DNA from: Streptomyces ureilyticus
GTDB taxonomy: Bacteria; Actinomycetota; Actinomycetes; Streptomycetales; Streptomycetaceae
Direction: 5' to 3'
Length of the DNA: 57,983 nt
Assembly: GCF_011045025.1 (NCBI RefSeq)
Contig: NZ_JAAKZX010000038.1
Location: 1 to 57,983, forward strand
The notes under the pieces are model-generated. The model made no database searches. It saw nothing but the letters and a program-made list of their open reading frames with translations, and was not told the DNA's origin. The position numbers and the translations under genes were made by a program. Shown here one piece after another: positions 8,048 through 14,827 of the stretch; the stretch's first letter is position 1; each line of letters opens with the position of its first letter.

Positions 8048-8100
8048 TGTCAACACCGGTGACATCTTTGCTGACACCGTCGTTATCACCACTGTTGACA
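8048..8100. promoter_or_regulatory. Paired-dyad operator (copy B, inverted)
   Basis: TGTCAACACCGGTG (8048-8061) and CACCACTGTTGACA (8087-8100), again exactly 25 bp apart, with the central half-site GGTGTCAGC conserved on the minus strand. It sits upstream of the second leader ORF and matches copy A (2365-2417) in architecture and core bases. It probably binds the same regulator and drives the FAD dehydrogenase transcript. Confidence 0.65.
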
Positions 8101-8164
8101 CCGGTGGAGTGGCGAGCCAGAGTGAGTGCGCCCCGGTTCCTCAAGGCGAACGTGTTGTGGCGTC

Positions 8165-8400
8165 TCACATGACGTGCTGGAGGGGTTCCGGAGTGAGGTG
8201 ACCGAGGGTGGGATAGCCGTCGACGGCCATGATCAGGTCGGCTTCGGCGAGCAGTGAGCGCAGCAAGTGAACGATGCCGTCGGTGTCGCCGAGGGCGATG
8301 GCCTTTGACGATGTCGGCTCCGCTGCGGACGCCGGAGTCGAACAGGACCGGCAACCCGTCAGCGGCCTCGACGACAGCGGGCAGTGGGGGCCTCCCCCAA
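8165..8400 (-). pseudogene. Lactate 2-monooxygenase / alpha-hydroxy-acid oxidase C-terminal fragment
   Basis: The minus strand reads [17 protein letters not shown], the FMN phosphate-binding segment of the alpha-hydroxy-acid dehydrogenase family. After an internal deletion and frameshift near 8300 it continues [20 protein letters not shown] and ends [21 protein letters not shown] with TGA at 8165-8167. The C-terminal wording is that of actinobacterial lactate 2-monooxygenases. The 5' part is missing and the fragment ends close to the ISAzo13-type element at 8414. Confidence 0.7.
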
Positions 8401-8427
8401 GGCCGGGTAGTTAGGGCCCGTAAAGAA

Positions 8428-10146
8428 TCAACACGTTGCTGCGGTCTCTGTCGTGAGGGTCACGCCGTGTGCGGCGGCGTGGACGAGGAGTCCGGCCACG
8501 GTGTTGAGGTGTGCTGCTGGGGGTCGGGGTGTGTGTGAGTGCTGGTCCATCAGTCGCCGGATCTCGCTGGTGGTGTGGCGGATGGTGTCCTTGCTGACGG
8601 CGAAGAGGTGGGCCAGCACGGTAGGCGGCAGGGCGAGGTTGTGTTGCAGCACGGTGGCCAGGACGCGGTCGGCCAGGTCGAGTTTGGCTTTGCGGCCGCC
8701 GCCCGGAGCCCGGCGTCGCTCGCCGCCGTCGCGTCGGGCGGCGGGGTCCTGTCTCTGCAGCGTCTGCCAGTCGGCGGTCAGGGTCTCGGTCAGCTCGGTC
8801 AGCTCGGTCAGCTCGGTCAGCTCGGTCAGTGCAGCGCAGGTCATACCGGTCAGCGCGGGATGTGACAGAGCTCTGCGGTCGAAGACTGCCGTCGGCCCGG
8901 GTGTTGGTCCGGTGGGGCCTGCCGGGCTGGCGGGGTGCGGGTGCACGGTGTAGTTCCATTCGCCGTGAAAGGCATGTCCGGTGACCGGCACTGCGTTCAG
9001 CTCGGCATCGCTGACCTTCACACCGATGGGATAGGCGCCGGTGTCGAGTTCCGCGTGGACGGTGAGGCCGGTGCGGGTGGTGGTCGCGGCGATGGATTGC
9101 ACGACGACTTCGTGGCTGTTCAGCGGTCTGCCGCGCCAGGTCATGGTGATCGCGGAGAACAGCCGATGCTCCACCTTGTTCCACTTCGATGTGCCCGGCG
9201 GCATGTGGCAGACCGTGACGGCCAGGCCGGTCCGGGCGGCGAACGCGGCCAGCTCGGTCTTGAAGGCCCGGGTGCGATAGCCGTTGGAGCCGCCGGCATC
9301 GGCAGTGATCAGTAGACGTCTGGCCTGCGGATAATCGAGGCTTCCTTGCCCGTTCCACCAACGGCGGATCGATTCGACCGCGAAGGCTGCGGTGTCGTGA
9401 TCCGTACCGACGTTCACCCAGCCGGTGTTCGCCGCCAGGTCGTAGATGCCGTAGGGCAGGGCCTTGCCCAGTGCATCACCGGGGAAGTCATGGACATCAA
9501 CCCGCACGGGCTCACCGGCCGGCCGCCATTGACGTCCCGCGTTCTTGAACTCCCCGACGATTTCCTTCTTTTTCGTGTCCACGCTGACCACCGGCTCGCC
9601 GTCCGCCTGATGGTCCTTGACCTGGCCGTTGATGTACTGAAACTGCGCGTCGCGGTCGGCGTGTTGAACGCCTTCAAGGGTCTTGGCATTGGCCTGCAGA
9701 CTGAAACCGTTCTCCCGCAGCAGCCTGCCCACGGTCGGCGCCGAGGCGGTACGGCCCTGCCTCGTCAGCTCCCCGGCCAGAGACCGCAGCGACCTGGTCG
9801 TCCACCGCAGCGGCGACATCGGATCGCCCCGCTCATCCGGCTCGACCAGCGCCAGCAACGCCGGAACGAGCAGCGGGTCAAGCTCCTCGGCGCTCTTGCG
9901 ACCGCCGCCGGCCCGGCGCACCCGGCCATCGGGCAATGGGTCCTCACCGCCCTCCAGCTCGAAGACCCCCTTGCGCACCGTCGTTTCGCTCACCCCTGCG
10001 GCATGGGCGACGGCCCGAACCCCGCCGTGCCCCAGCAGCCGGGCCTCGGCGGCCAGCGCCAGCCGCTGCTGCCGCTCATTCAGATGAGGCAACAACACCC
10101 CGAGTTTCAGGGCAAGTTGGTCACGAACCTCGTTCGATATGGGCAT
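8428..10146 (-). CDS. ISAzo13-family transposase
   Basis: A 572-residue DDE transposase. The N-terminal part carries a helix-turn-helix region (VRAVAHAAGVSETTVRKG). Catalytic acids are in VVSVDTKKKE, ITADAGGSNGY and the glutamate of KWNKVEHRLFS, the ISAzo13 arrangement. The start ATG is at 10144-10146, about 28 bp inside the right inverted repeat. The C-terminal third contains a (Leu-Thr-Glu)n run encoded by a 9-bp tandem repeat, then an Arg/Gly-rich linker and another helix-turn-helix-like stretch (PPTVLAHLFAVSKDTIRH). The stop lies inside the left inverted repeat. Confidence 0.9.
   Translation of the reverse strand: MPISNEVRDQLALKLGVLLPHLNERQQRLALAAEARLLGHGGVRAVAHAAGVSETTVRKGVFELEGGEDPLPDGRVRRAGGGRKSAEELDPLLVPALLALVEPDERGDPMSPLRWTTRSLRSLAGELTRQGRTASAPTVGRLLRENGFSLQANAKTLEGVQHADRDAQFQYINGQVKDHQADGEPVVSVDTKKKEIVGEFKNAGRQWRPAGEPVRVDVHDFPGDALGKALPYGIYDLAANTGWVNVGTDHDTAAFAVESIRRWWNGQGSLDYPQARRLLITADAGGSNGYRTRAFKTELAAFAARTGLAVTVCHMPPGTSKWNKVEHRLFSAITMTWRGRPLNSHEVVVQSIAATTTRTGLTVHAELDTGAYPIGVKVSDAELNAVPVTGHAFHGEWNYTVHPHPASPAGPTGPTPGPTAVFDRRALSHPALTGMTCAALTELTELTELTELTETLTADWQTLQRQDPAARRDGGERRRAPGGGRKAKLDLADRVLATVLQHNLALPPTVLAHLFAVSKDTIRHTTSEIRRLMDQHSHTPRPPAAHLNTVAGLLVHAAAHGVTLTTETAATC
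8785..8829. repeat. Five tandem 9-bp units inside the transposase gene
   Basis: CTCGGTCAG is repeated five times exactly, encoding Leu-Thr-Glu repeats on the minus strand. The unit is a multiple of three, so copy-number change keeps the frame. A similar 9-bp array occurs at 28163-28198. Confidence 0.85.
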
Positions 10147-10209
10147 ACCACACCAACGACAGCAAGACCGGGAAGCAACGTGTTGATTCTTTACGGGCCC
10201 TTAGGTGCG

Positions 10210-10252
10210 CAGGCCTCGTCGACGCTGTAGGGCTCGGCGCCGACGAGGCCTG
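10210..10252 (-). terminator. Hairpin terminator after the 140-residue protein gene
   Basis: CAGGCCTCGTCG (10210-10221) pairs perfectly with 10241-10252 around a 19-nt loop, 11 bp past the stop at 10264. It lies just outside the right end of the insertion sequence. Confidence 0.6.
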
Positions 10253-10263
10253 ACCGGGTGGGA

Positions 10264-10686
10264 TCAGGGCCGGAAGCCCCATACGTGAACCGCAGTCCCG
10301 TAGGTGTGCCCATCTGCTTCTTCGACGTGGAACCGCGCCGAGGCGAGGATTCCCAGAAGGGCGGCCCGCATACAGGTATGGACGGTTTCGTAATGGCGAA
10401 TCGCGTAGGGCAGATTCGAAGGATCAAGTTCCCCCGGCGGAATGTTCAGAGCGGCAGCTGTCAGCTCTGGCCCCGTGTTCCATTCCACCAGCACCCCGCC
10501 GTCGGCCAGAGGGTCCACATGAACCTCCGCCCCAGGCCTGTCTTCGGACTCGCCGCCAAGGACGATCCGGTGAACGGGAATCCCAGCCTGGGCCAGTACG
10601 TGGCAGACATGATCGGCCAGTGCGTTGCGCCGGGCGATGACATCCGGCTGGGCTTTTGGCGGCAGATCGAATCCGTGCTCGCTCAT
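10264..10686 (-). CDS. Hypothetical protein, 140 aa
   Basis: I do not recognise this family. The product is a soluble, mildly acidic protein (MSEHGFDLPPKAQPDVIARR) with an alpha/beta pattern: a helix (NALADHVCHVLAQAGIPVH), strands with HVDPL and VLVEWNTG, and a C-terminal WGFRP. The ATG at 10684-10686 is well placed behind GGAAGGGAC. Upstream in-frame codons have no start with a ribosome-binding site. It may form an operon with the small ORF at 10694-10813 and ends at the hairpin at 10210-10252. Nothing in the sequence fixes its role. Confidence 0.7.
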   Translation of the reverse strand: MSEHGFDLPPKAQPDVIARRNALADHVCHVLAQAGIPVHRIVLGGESEDRPGAEVHVDPLADGGVLVEWNTGPELTAAALNIPPGELDPSNLPYAIRHYETVHTCMRAALLGILASARFHVEEADGHTYGTAVHVWGFRP

Positions 10687-10693
10687 GCGTCTC

Positions 10694-10813
10694 TCACGTC
10701 CCTTCCTGCTGTTGACCTGCCAGGGAAGACGCCGAGCGCCCGCCGCCAGGCTGCTTGACGTACTTGGCCAGAAGTTGCTTTGCCGAACTTTCGATGCCCG
10801 TGTGAGGCGGCAC
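10694..10813 (-). CDS. Possible small ORF, 39 aa
   Basis: A GTG at 10811-10813 opens VPPHTGIESSAKQLLAKYVK and continues Gly/Ser/Gln-rich to a TGA at 10694, 8 bp before the next gene's ATG. The ribosome-binding site of that next gene lies inside this ORF. No strong ribosome-binding site of its own; only moderate codon bias. Could equally be a leader without a product. Confidence 0.3.
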   Translation of the reverse strand: MPPHTGIESSAKQLLAKYVKQPGGGRSASSLAGQQQEGT

Positions 10814-10831
10814 ACGCAGCCCCGCACAAGC

Positions 10832-10861
10832 GTGTGGCCCGCACCGAAGTGCGGGCCACAC
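10832..10861 (-). terminator. Strong hairpin terminator after the TROVE gene
   Basis: GTGTGGCCCGCAC (10832-10844) pairs perfectly with 10849-10861 around a CGAA tetraloop, 12 bp past the TROVE stop codon. Confidence 0.85.
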
Positions 10862-10873
10862 CCCTACCGCCGC

Positions 10874-12001
10874 TCAGGCCATCCAAGGCCAGTCAGCATC
10901 CCGCGCCGACTCGAGCAGCGGCACCATCCGGAACGCCGCGTCCGACAGGCCGCCGAACACGTGGCGGTTGCCCTTTCCGGACGGGCCGTGGCCCGCCTGG
11001 TAGCCGGCCAGGTTCCAGGTGTAGACCGGGATCTTCGCCGGTACCTGCTCGGTCGGGTCGCCGTGGTTGCTGTACGCGGCCTGCTCGTCCGTGACGATCA
11101 GTACGCGGTCGTGCTTCTTGTAGTGCTTGCGCACGGCCTCGGTGGTGTTGGTGCCGCCGAGGTCGCCGAAGCGGTCGAGCACCTTCAGCACGGACTCGCC
11201 CTTACGGAACCGCACCCGGTTGCTGCTCGTGCCGAACTCGACGAGATCCGCGTCCGCCGCCCGCAGCGCGAGCGCCGTGCCGAAGATCGCCGCGGCGTCC
11301 GCCCGGTTCAGCTCCGAGCGGTCGGACAGCCGCGACCAGAACATCGAGCCCGAGCGGTCGACGAGCACCAGCGTGCGGCCCGGCAGGGCGGGCACGTTGG
11401 CCAGCGAGTGACCGAGCGCCTGCTCCAGCGGGTACGACCAGCGCAGCGACGGCGCGTGCTGGTACGCGGCGAGGTAGCGGAACGGGAACTGCCGCGAGCG
11501 CGCCACCTCCGCCGGGTCGCTGATCTTGGCGGCGACCTGGGCCGCCACCTCGTCCGAGACCCCGGCCTCGTCGAAGTTCCGCAGGTTGCGGACCAGCGCC
11601 ATCGCGCCCATGGACGGGATCACGGCCTCCCAGGCCGCCTTGTCCATCGGACCCTGGAGCCAGCCGGCCAGCGCCTCCCACGTGATGCCCGCGTCCGCGA
11701 GACGCTGCGCGCCGCCCGCACCGGTCACGACCCTGCGCCGCTTGGCGGGCCGCAGTGCCATCAGGTCACGGTGGGCCGCCAGTACGGGCAGCGACTTGGG
11801 CACCACTGCCGTCTCCGGGTGGTGCCGGCGGTCGAGGGCGTACTGGAACAGGTCGCCCTGCCACGGCTTCTGAGGGTCCGGCGCGGCGTGCACCAGGTTC
11901 AGGATGTCGCCGAAGCGGTAGCCCTTGGACGCCGTGTCGTACTTCAGGAGCGACTTGGCGCTGTAGAGGCGGCGTACGGCGTCGGCGACGCCGCGCTTCA
12001 C
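10874..12001 (-). CDS. TROVE-domain (Ro60-like) protein, 5'-truncated
   Basis: The 375 codons encode the C-terminal two thirds of a bacterial Ro60/Rsr RNA-binding protein: the rest of the HEAT-like TROVE ring (KSLLKYDTASKGYRFGDILN, PSMGAMALVRNLRNFDEAGV) and a von Willebrand A domain with the MIDAS motif VDRSGSM. Ro60 proteins bind Y RNAs and misfolded RNA. Bacterial relatives are usually about 520-540 residues, so roughly the first 150 are missing. Family similarity begins at IPKPVKRGVADAV, immediately at the end of the HNH gene. The first usable start, GTG 12001, overlaps the HNH TGA (GTGA), so the fragment could still be translated by coupling. Without the N-terminus the ring is incomplete and function is doubtful. 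Confidence 0.8.
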   Translation of the reverse strand: MKRGVADAVRRLYSAKSLLKYDTASKGYRFGDILNLVHAAPDPQKPWQGDLFQYALDRRHHPETAVVPKSLPVLAAHRDLMALRPAKRRRVVTGAGGAQRLADAGITWEALAGWLQGPMDKAAWEAVIPSMGAMALVRNLRNFDEAGVSDEVAAQVAAKISDPAEVARSRQFPFRYLAAYQHAPSLRWSYPLEQALGHSLANVPALPGRTLVLVDRSGSMFWSRLSDRSELNRADAAAIFGTALALRAADADLVEFGTSSNRVRFRKGESVLKVLDRFGDLGGTNTTEAVRKHYKKHDRVLIVTDEQAAYSNHGDPTEQVPAKIPVYTWNLAGYQAGHGPSGKGNRHVFGGLSDAAFRMVPLLESARDADWPWMA

Positions 12002-12705
12002 GGGCTTCGGGATGGCTCGGCCGTACGCTGGCCGAGCCAGACCTCTTGGTAGCGGCGGCTCTGCTTCTGGCGCACCGGCTGGACACGGGGGTTGTTCAGG
12101 TGCTGGTAATTAGGCGTCAGCGCATGGCAGTTCGGGCACAGTAGGCGTAGGTCTTCCGGACGATTCTTCGTACGGTCGCCGTCAATGTGGTCGACGTGCA
12201 GAGGAATCCGCCCTGAGACAGGGTTGACTTCGGCCCACCCGCACTTCTCACAGCGCTGCCCCCTGAGGAGGACGAGCCCTTGGCGCACCCTCCAGTCCGG
12301 CTGGCCGTTATCCCTCGTGCCGCTGACCTCGCCCGCTTGCCACGCAGCGAACCATCGCGCGAACGTGCCTGTGCGCTCGTAGCGGTCATCGTTGAAGCAC
12401 TCCCACGAGCAGTACGGGCCGACACAGCGGGGGCGCCGCTCTGTTGTCCCGCAACGGAGGCACGGCGGGGGCTCCCCACGACGTGCCTCCGCCTCGTGCC
12501 GACGGGTCACGTTGGCGCAGTCCCGGCTGCAGTGGACCGCGCCGCGGGTCAGGATGGGCTTGCCACACTGAGGACATGGCGGCTTGGGCTTCCGGTGTGA
12601 CTCAGCGCGCTGTCGCGCCGTCCCCTGGAGACTGCAGCGGTTGCTGCAGTAGCGCCTGCGTTTTTCCTTCACCGGAGTGCCGCACTGTTCGCACAACTTG
12701 GACAT
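11998..12705 (-). CDS. HNH endonuclease with N-terminal zinc ribbons
   Basis: A 235-residue protein. Three Cys4-type zinc ribbons occupy about residues 4-95 (CEQCG, CPQCG, CLRCG, each followed by CSxxC/CSxEC pairs). They are followed by a linker and a C-terminal HNH nuclease domain with CEKCGW, HVDHIDGDRTKN and LRLLCPNCHAL. The last five codons (EPSRSP) are TROVE DNA read in another frame, so the gene was inserted into, or recombined with, the Ro60 gene. The architecture resembles free-standing homing endonucleases of phages and introns. No ribosome-binding site precedes the ATG at 12705, so translation may be leaderless. Confidence 0.85.
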   Translation of the reverse strand: MSKLCEQCGTPVKEKRRRYCSNRCSLQGTARQRAESHRKPKPPCPQCGKPILTRGAVHCSRDCANVTRRHEAEARRGEPPPCLRCGTTERRPRCVGPYCSWECFNDDRYERTGTFARWFAAWQAGEVSGTRDNGQPDWRVRQGLVLLRGQRCEKCGWAEVNPVSGRIPLHVDHIDGDRTKNRPEDLRLLCPNCHALTPNYQHLNNPRVQPVRQKQSRRYQEVWLGQRTAEPSRSP

Positions 12706-12780
12706 GCCGGAACGCTATGTCCCGCGCCGTCAACCGTCCGCCGAATCGGACAGACCCACCCATACGAGTGACCTTGCGTT

Positions 12781-14244
12781 CTATCGCTTCTGACGCTTCC
12801 AGGGCCCCGTGATCGCGAGCAGAATGCCCGGGTCCTGGATGTTGGCGTAAAGGGTCTTTCCGTCGGGCGAGAAGGTGACGCCGGCGAACTCGCTGTATTC
12901 CGGCTCCTCTTCGGTGCCTACGTTGAGGTCGTTGCGGGCGATGGGGTACGTACGGCCGCTGTCCGTCGCGCCGAAGAGGTGCGAGACGCCCTCGCCGTCC
13001 TCGGCGAGGATGATGCCGCCGTAGGGGGAGACGGTGATGTTGTCGGGGCCGTCGAAGGCGCCGTCCTTGGAGGGGTCGGGGTTCACGCCGAGGAGGACCT
13101 TGAGGGTGAGCGTGCGGCGCCTGGGGTCGTAGAACCAGACCTGGCCGTCGTGCTGGACGGGGCTCTCGTCACGGGCGTACGAGGAGACGATGTACGCGCC
13201 GCCGTCGCCCCACCACATGCCTTCGAGCTTGCGGGCGCGGGTGACCTCGCCCTCGTCGAACTGCTTGCGCACCGCGACCGTCTTGGCGTCGCGGTCGGGT
13301 ACGTCCACCCAGTCGACCCCGTACACGGTGCCGATCTTCGTGGCGCGGGACAGGTCGTCCACGTAACGGCCGCCGGAGTCATAGCACTTGGGGGCCTGCA
13401 GGACGCCGGCGTCGTCGGCGAGGGTGCGGAACTTGCCGCGGCCGTAGGTGAATCCCTTCGGCGGGACCCAGCGGAAGAAGAGGCCGTTGGGCTCGTCGTC
13501 GTCCTCGGTGAGGTAGGCGTGGCCGCGCTTGGGGTCGATGACGACGGCCTCGTGGTCGTAACGGCCGAAGAACTTCAAGGGCTTGGGGTCGCGGTTGGCA
13601 CGGCGGTCGGCGGGGTCGACCTCGAAGACGTACCCGTGGTCCTTGGTCATGCCGTTCTCGCCGGCGCGGTCGGAGTTCTCCTCGCAGGTGAGCCAGGTGC
13701 CCCAAGGGGTGCTGCCGCCCGCGCAGTTGGTGGAGGTGCCGGCGATGCCGACCCACTCGGCGACCTGGCCGTCGGGGCGCACCTCGACGACCGTGCAGCC
13801 GCCGGACGCGGCCGGGTCGTAGACGAGACCCTTGGTGAGGGGCACGGGGTGGTCCCAGTTGGCGCGCGGGCCCTTGAGCTCGTGGTTGTTGACGAGGAGG
13901 GTCGTGCCGCGCGGGCCGCGGAAGGCGGCCGTGCCGTCGTGGTTGGACGGGGTGGTCTCGCCGGACTCCAGCTTGGTCTTGCCGCTGTGGGTGAGGACGC
14001 GGTACGAGAATCCGGCGGGCAGCGCGAGGATGCCCTTGGGGTCGGGGAGGAGCGGGCCGTAGCCGACGCCGCCGCCTCGGCGTTCCGCGTCGTCCGCGGA
14101 TTCCGCGTCGTCCCCCATGGTCTCGGTGTCCTGGGTCGCGAGGGCGCCGGGCGCGGTGGCGAAGGCGCCGACGCTGCCGACCAGGGCGACACCGGCACCG
14201 GTGATCGCGGATCGTCTGGCGAAGTCCCTACGGGTGAGCGACAT
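12781..14244 (-). CDS. phoX: PhoX-family alkaline phosphatase (DUF839), Tat-exported
   Basis: A 487-residue protein starting MSLTRRDFARRSAITGAG, a twin-arginine signal (RRDF) followed by a hydrophobic stretch ending near ALA-TQ. The mature part has the PhoX/DUF839 segments TTPSNHDGTAAF, LVNNHEL, WGTWLTCEEN and YDHEAVVIDPKRGHAYLTED, which carry the acidic and histidine ligands for the Ca/Fe cofactor. It would release phosphate from organic phosphomonoesters outside the cell. The ATG at 14244 has AGGAGA upstream. A PHO box sits about 80 bp upstream, so phosphate-starvation control by PhoP is expected. Confidence 0.87.
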   Translation of the reverse strand: MSLTRRDFARRSAITGAGVALVGSVGAFATAPGALATQDTETMGDDAESADDAERRGGGVGYGPLLPDPKGILALPAGFSYRVLTHSGKTKLESGETTPSNHDGTAAFRGPRGTTLLVNNHELKGPRANWDHPVPLTKGLVYDPAASGGCTVVEVRPDGQVAEWVGIAGTSTNCAGGSTPWGTWLTCEENSDRAGENGMTKDHGYVFEVDPADRRANRDPKPLKFFGRYDHEAVVIDPKRGHAYLTEDDDEPNGLFFRWVPPKGFTYGRGKFRTLADDAGVLQAPKCYDSGGRYVDDLSRATKIGTVYGVDWVDVPDRDAKTVAVRKQFDEGEVTRARKLEGMWWGDGGAYIVSSYARDESPVQHDGQVWFYDPRRRTLTLKVLLGVNPDPSKDGAFDGPDNITVSPYGGIILAEDGEGVSHLFGATDSGRTYPIARNDLNVGTEEEPEYSEFAGVTFSPDGKTLYANIQDPGILLAITGPWKRQKR

Positions 14245-14322
14245 GCTGTCTGTTCTCCTGTGACGGTGGAGTGGGACCGTGGAGGGTGGCCGATTGTCGA
14301 CCTTTGGCCATACCGTTCCGCC

Positions 14323-14344
14323 TGCGCCTGAACACTGGCTGAAC
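14323..14344 (-). promoter_or_regulatory. PHO box (two 11-bp direct repeats) upstream of phoX
   Basis: On the minus strand GTTCAGCCAGT is followed directly by GTTCAGGCGCA: two 11-nt units, each beginning GTTCA, the spacing of Streptomyces PhoP-binding direct-repeat units. A possible -10 (TATGGC) follows about 10 nt downstream. Located 79 bp upstream of the phoX start codon. Confidence 0.75.
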
Positions 14345-14499
14345 GGGGACCGACAACCGAAGGGCCAAGGACCCACCCATACGGCCCACTAATTCCGGCG
14401 TGCGAACGAATGATCGGAAGAATCTTCGTAAAATAGACAGCAACCGTCCGCACGACCCAACAGCAACCATCCGTACGCACCCATGGGAGGCGAGCCGGA

Positions 14500-14787
14500 G
14501 TGGACGCACGTCAGGCGCGCCGCCTCCATGAGGACCGGCTGATGAGGCTGGCTCATGTGACCGGGGTCGGCATCGGACAGGACGAGGACTCGGGCGAGGA
14601 CGTGATCGTCGTCTTTGTCACCCACGAGGTGCCCCGCGACCACCTCCGGCCGGAGGACGTGATTCCGGACGAGCTGGAGGGCGTACCCGTACGCGTGCTG
14701 CCGATGGGCGATGGCGAGACGCAGGACCAGCCGGAAAACGAGGCAAAGGGCGAGACGGAGCAGGAACAGTCACACAAGGGCCCGTAA
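14500..14787 (+). CDS. Conserved hypothetical protein, 95 aa
   Basis: A small acidic protein starting VDARQARRLHEDRLMRLAHV at a GTG with GGGAGG about 9 bp upstream. The core (VTGVGIGQDEDSGEDVIVVF, then VPRD and LEGVPVRVLPMG) resembles the short N-terminal module seen ahead of some trypsin-like proteases, but no protease domain follows. The last 25 residues are a Glu/Gln/Lys-rich tail. I recall similar stand-alone proteins in streptomycetes. Function unknown. Confidence 0.75.
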   Translation: MDARQARRLHEDRLMRLAHVTGVGIGQDEDSGEDVIVVFVTHEVPRDHLRPEDVIPDELEGVPVRVLPMGDGETQDQPENEAKGETEQEQSHKGP

Positions 14788-14827
14788 GCCCGCGTCCCCG
14801 AACTCAGCCCCCTACAGCGCTCAGCGC

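Larger units (their letters stand above)
8414..10200 (-). mobile_element. Complete insertion sequence, ISAzo13 type
   Basis: Perfect 27-bp terminal inverted repeats (8414-8440 and 10174-10200, outer end GGGCCCGTAAAGAATCAACA) enclose a single transposase gene on the minus strand. The element is 1,787 bp long. TTA flanks it on both sides (8411-8413, 10201-10203), consistent with a 3-bp target duplication. Both ends and the transposase frame are intact, so it may be active or recently arrived. Confidence 0.9.

Noticed and set aside
1205..8100. Catabolic genes as a biosynthetic gene cluster
   Set aside because: No core biosynthetic enzyme (PKS, NRPS, terpene synthase, RiPP) is seen; hydrolase, SDR, dehydrogenase and MFS fit catabolism better.
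8785..8829. Tandem repeats as a possible CRISPR array
   Set aside because: Units are 9 bp with no spacers. No cas genes in the window.
12706..12780. Search for the missing 5' part of the TROVE gene upstream of the HNH gene
   Set aside because: Only 75 bp separate HNH from phoX and none of it reads as TROVE sequence in any frame.
12979..14331. 450-codon plus-strand frame opposite phoX
   Set aside because: The minus strand encodes clear PhoX motifs with a Tat signal; the antisense frame is low-complexity Val/Gly/Ala and lacks any family match.
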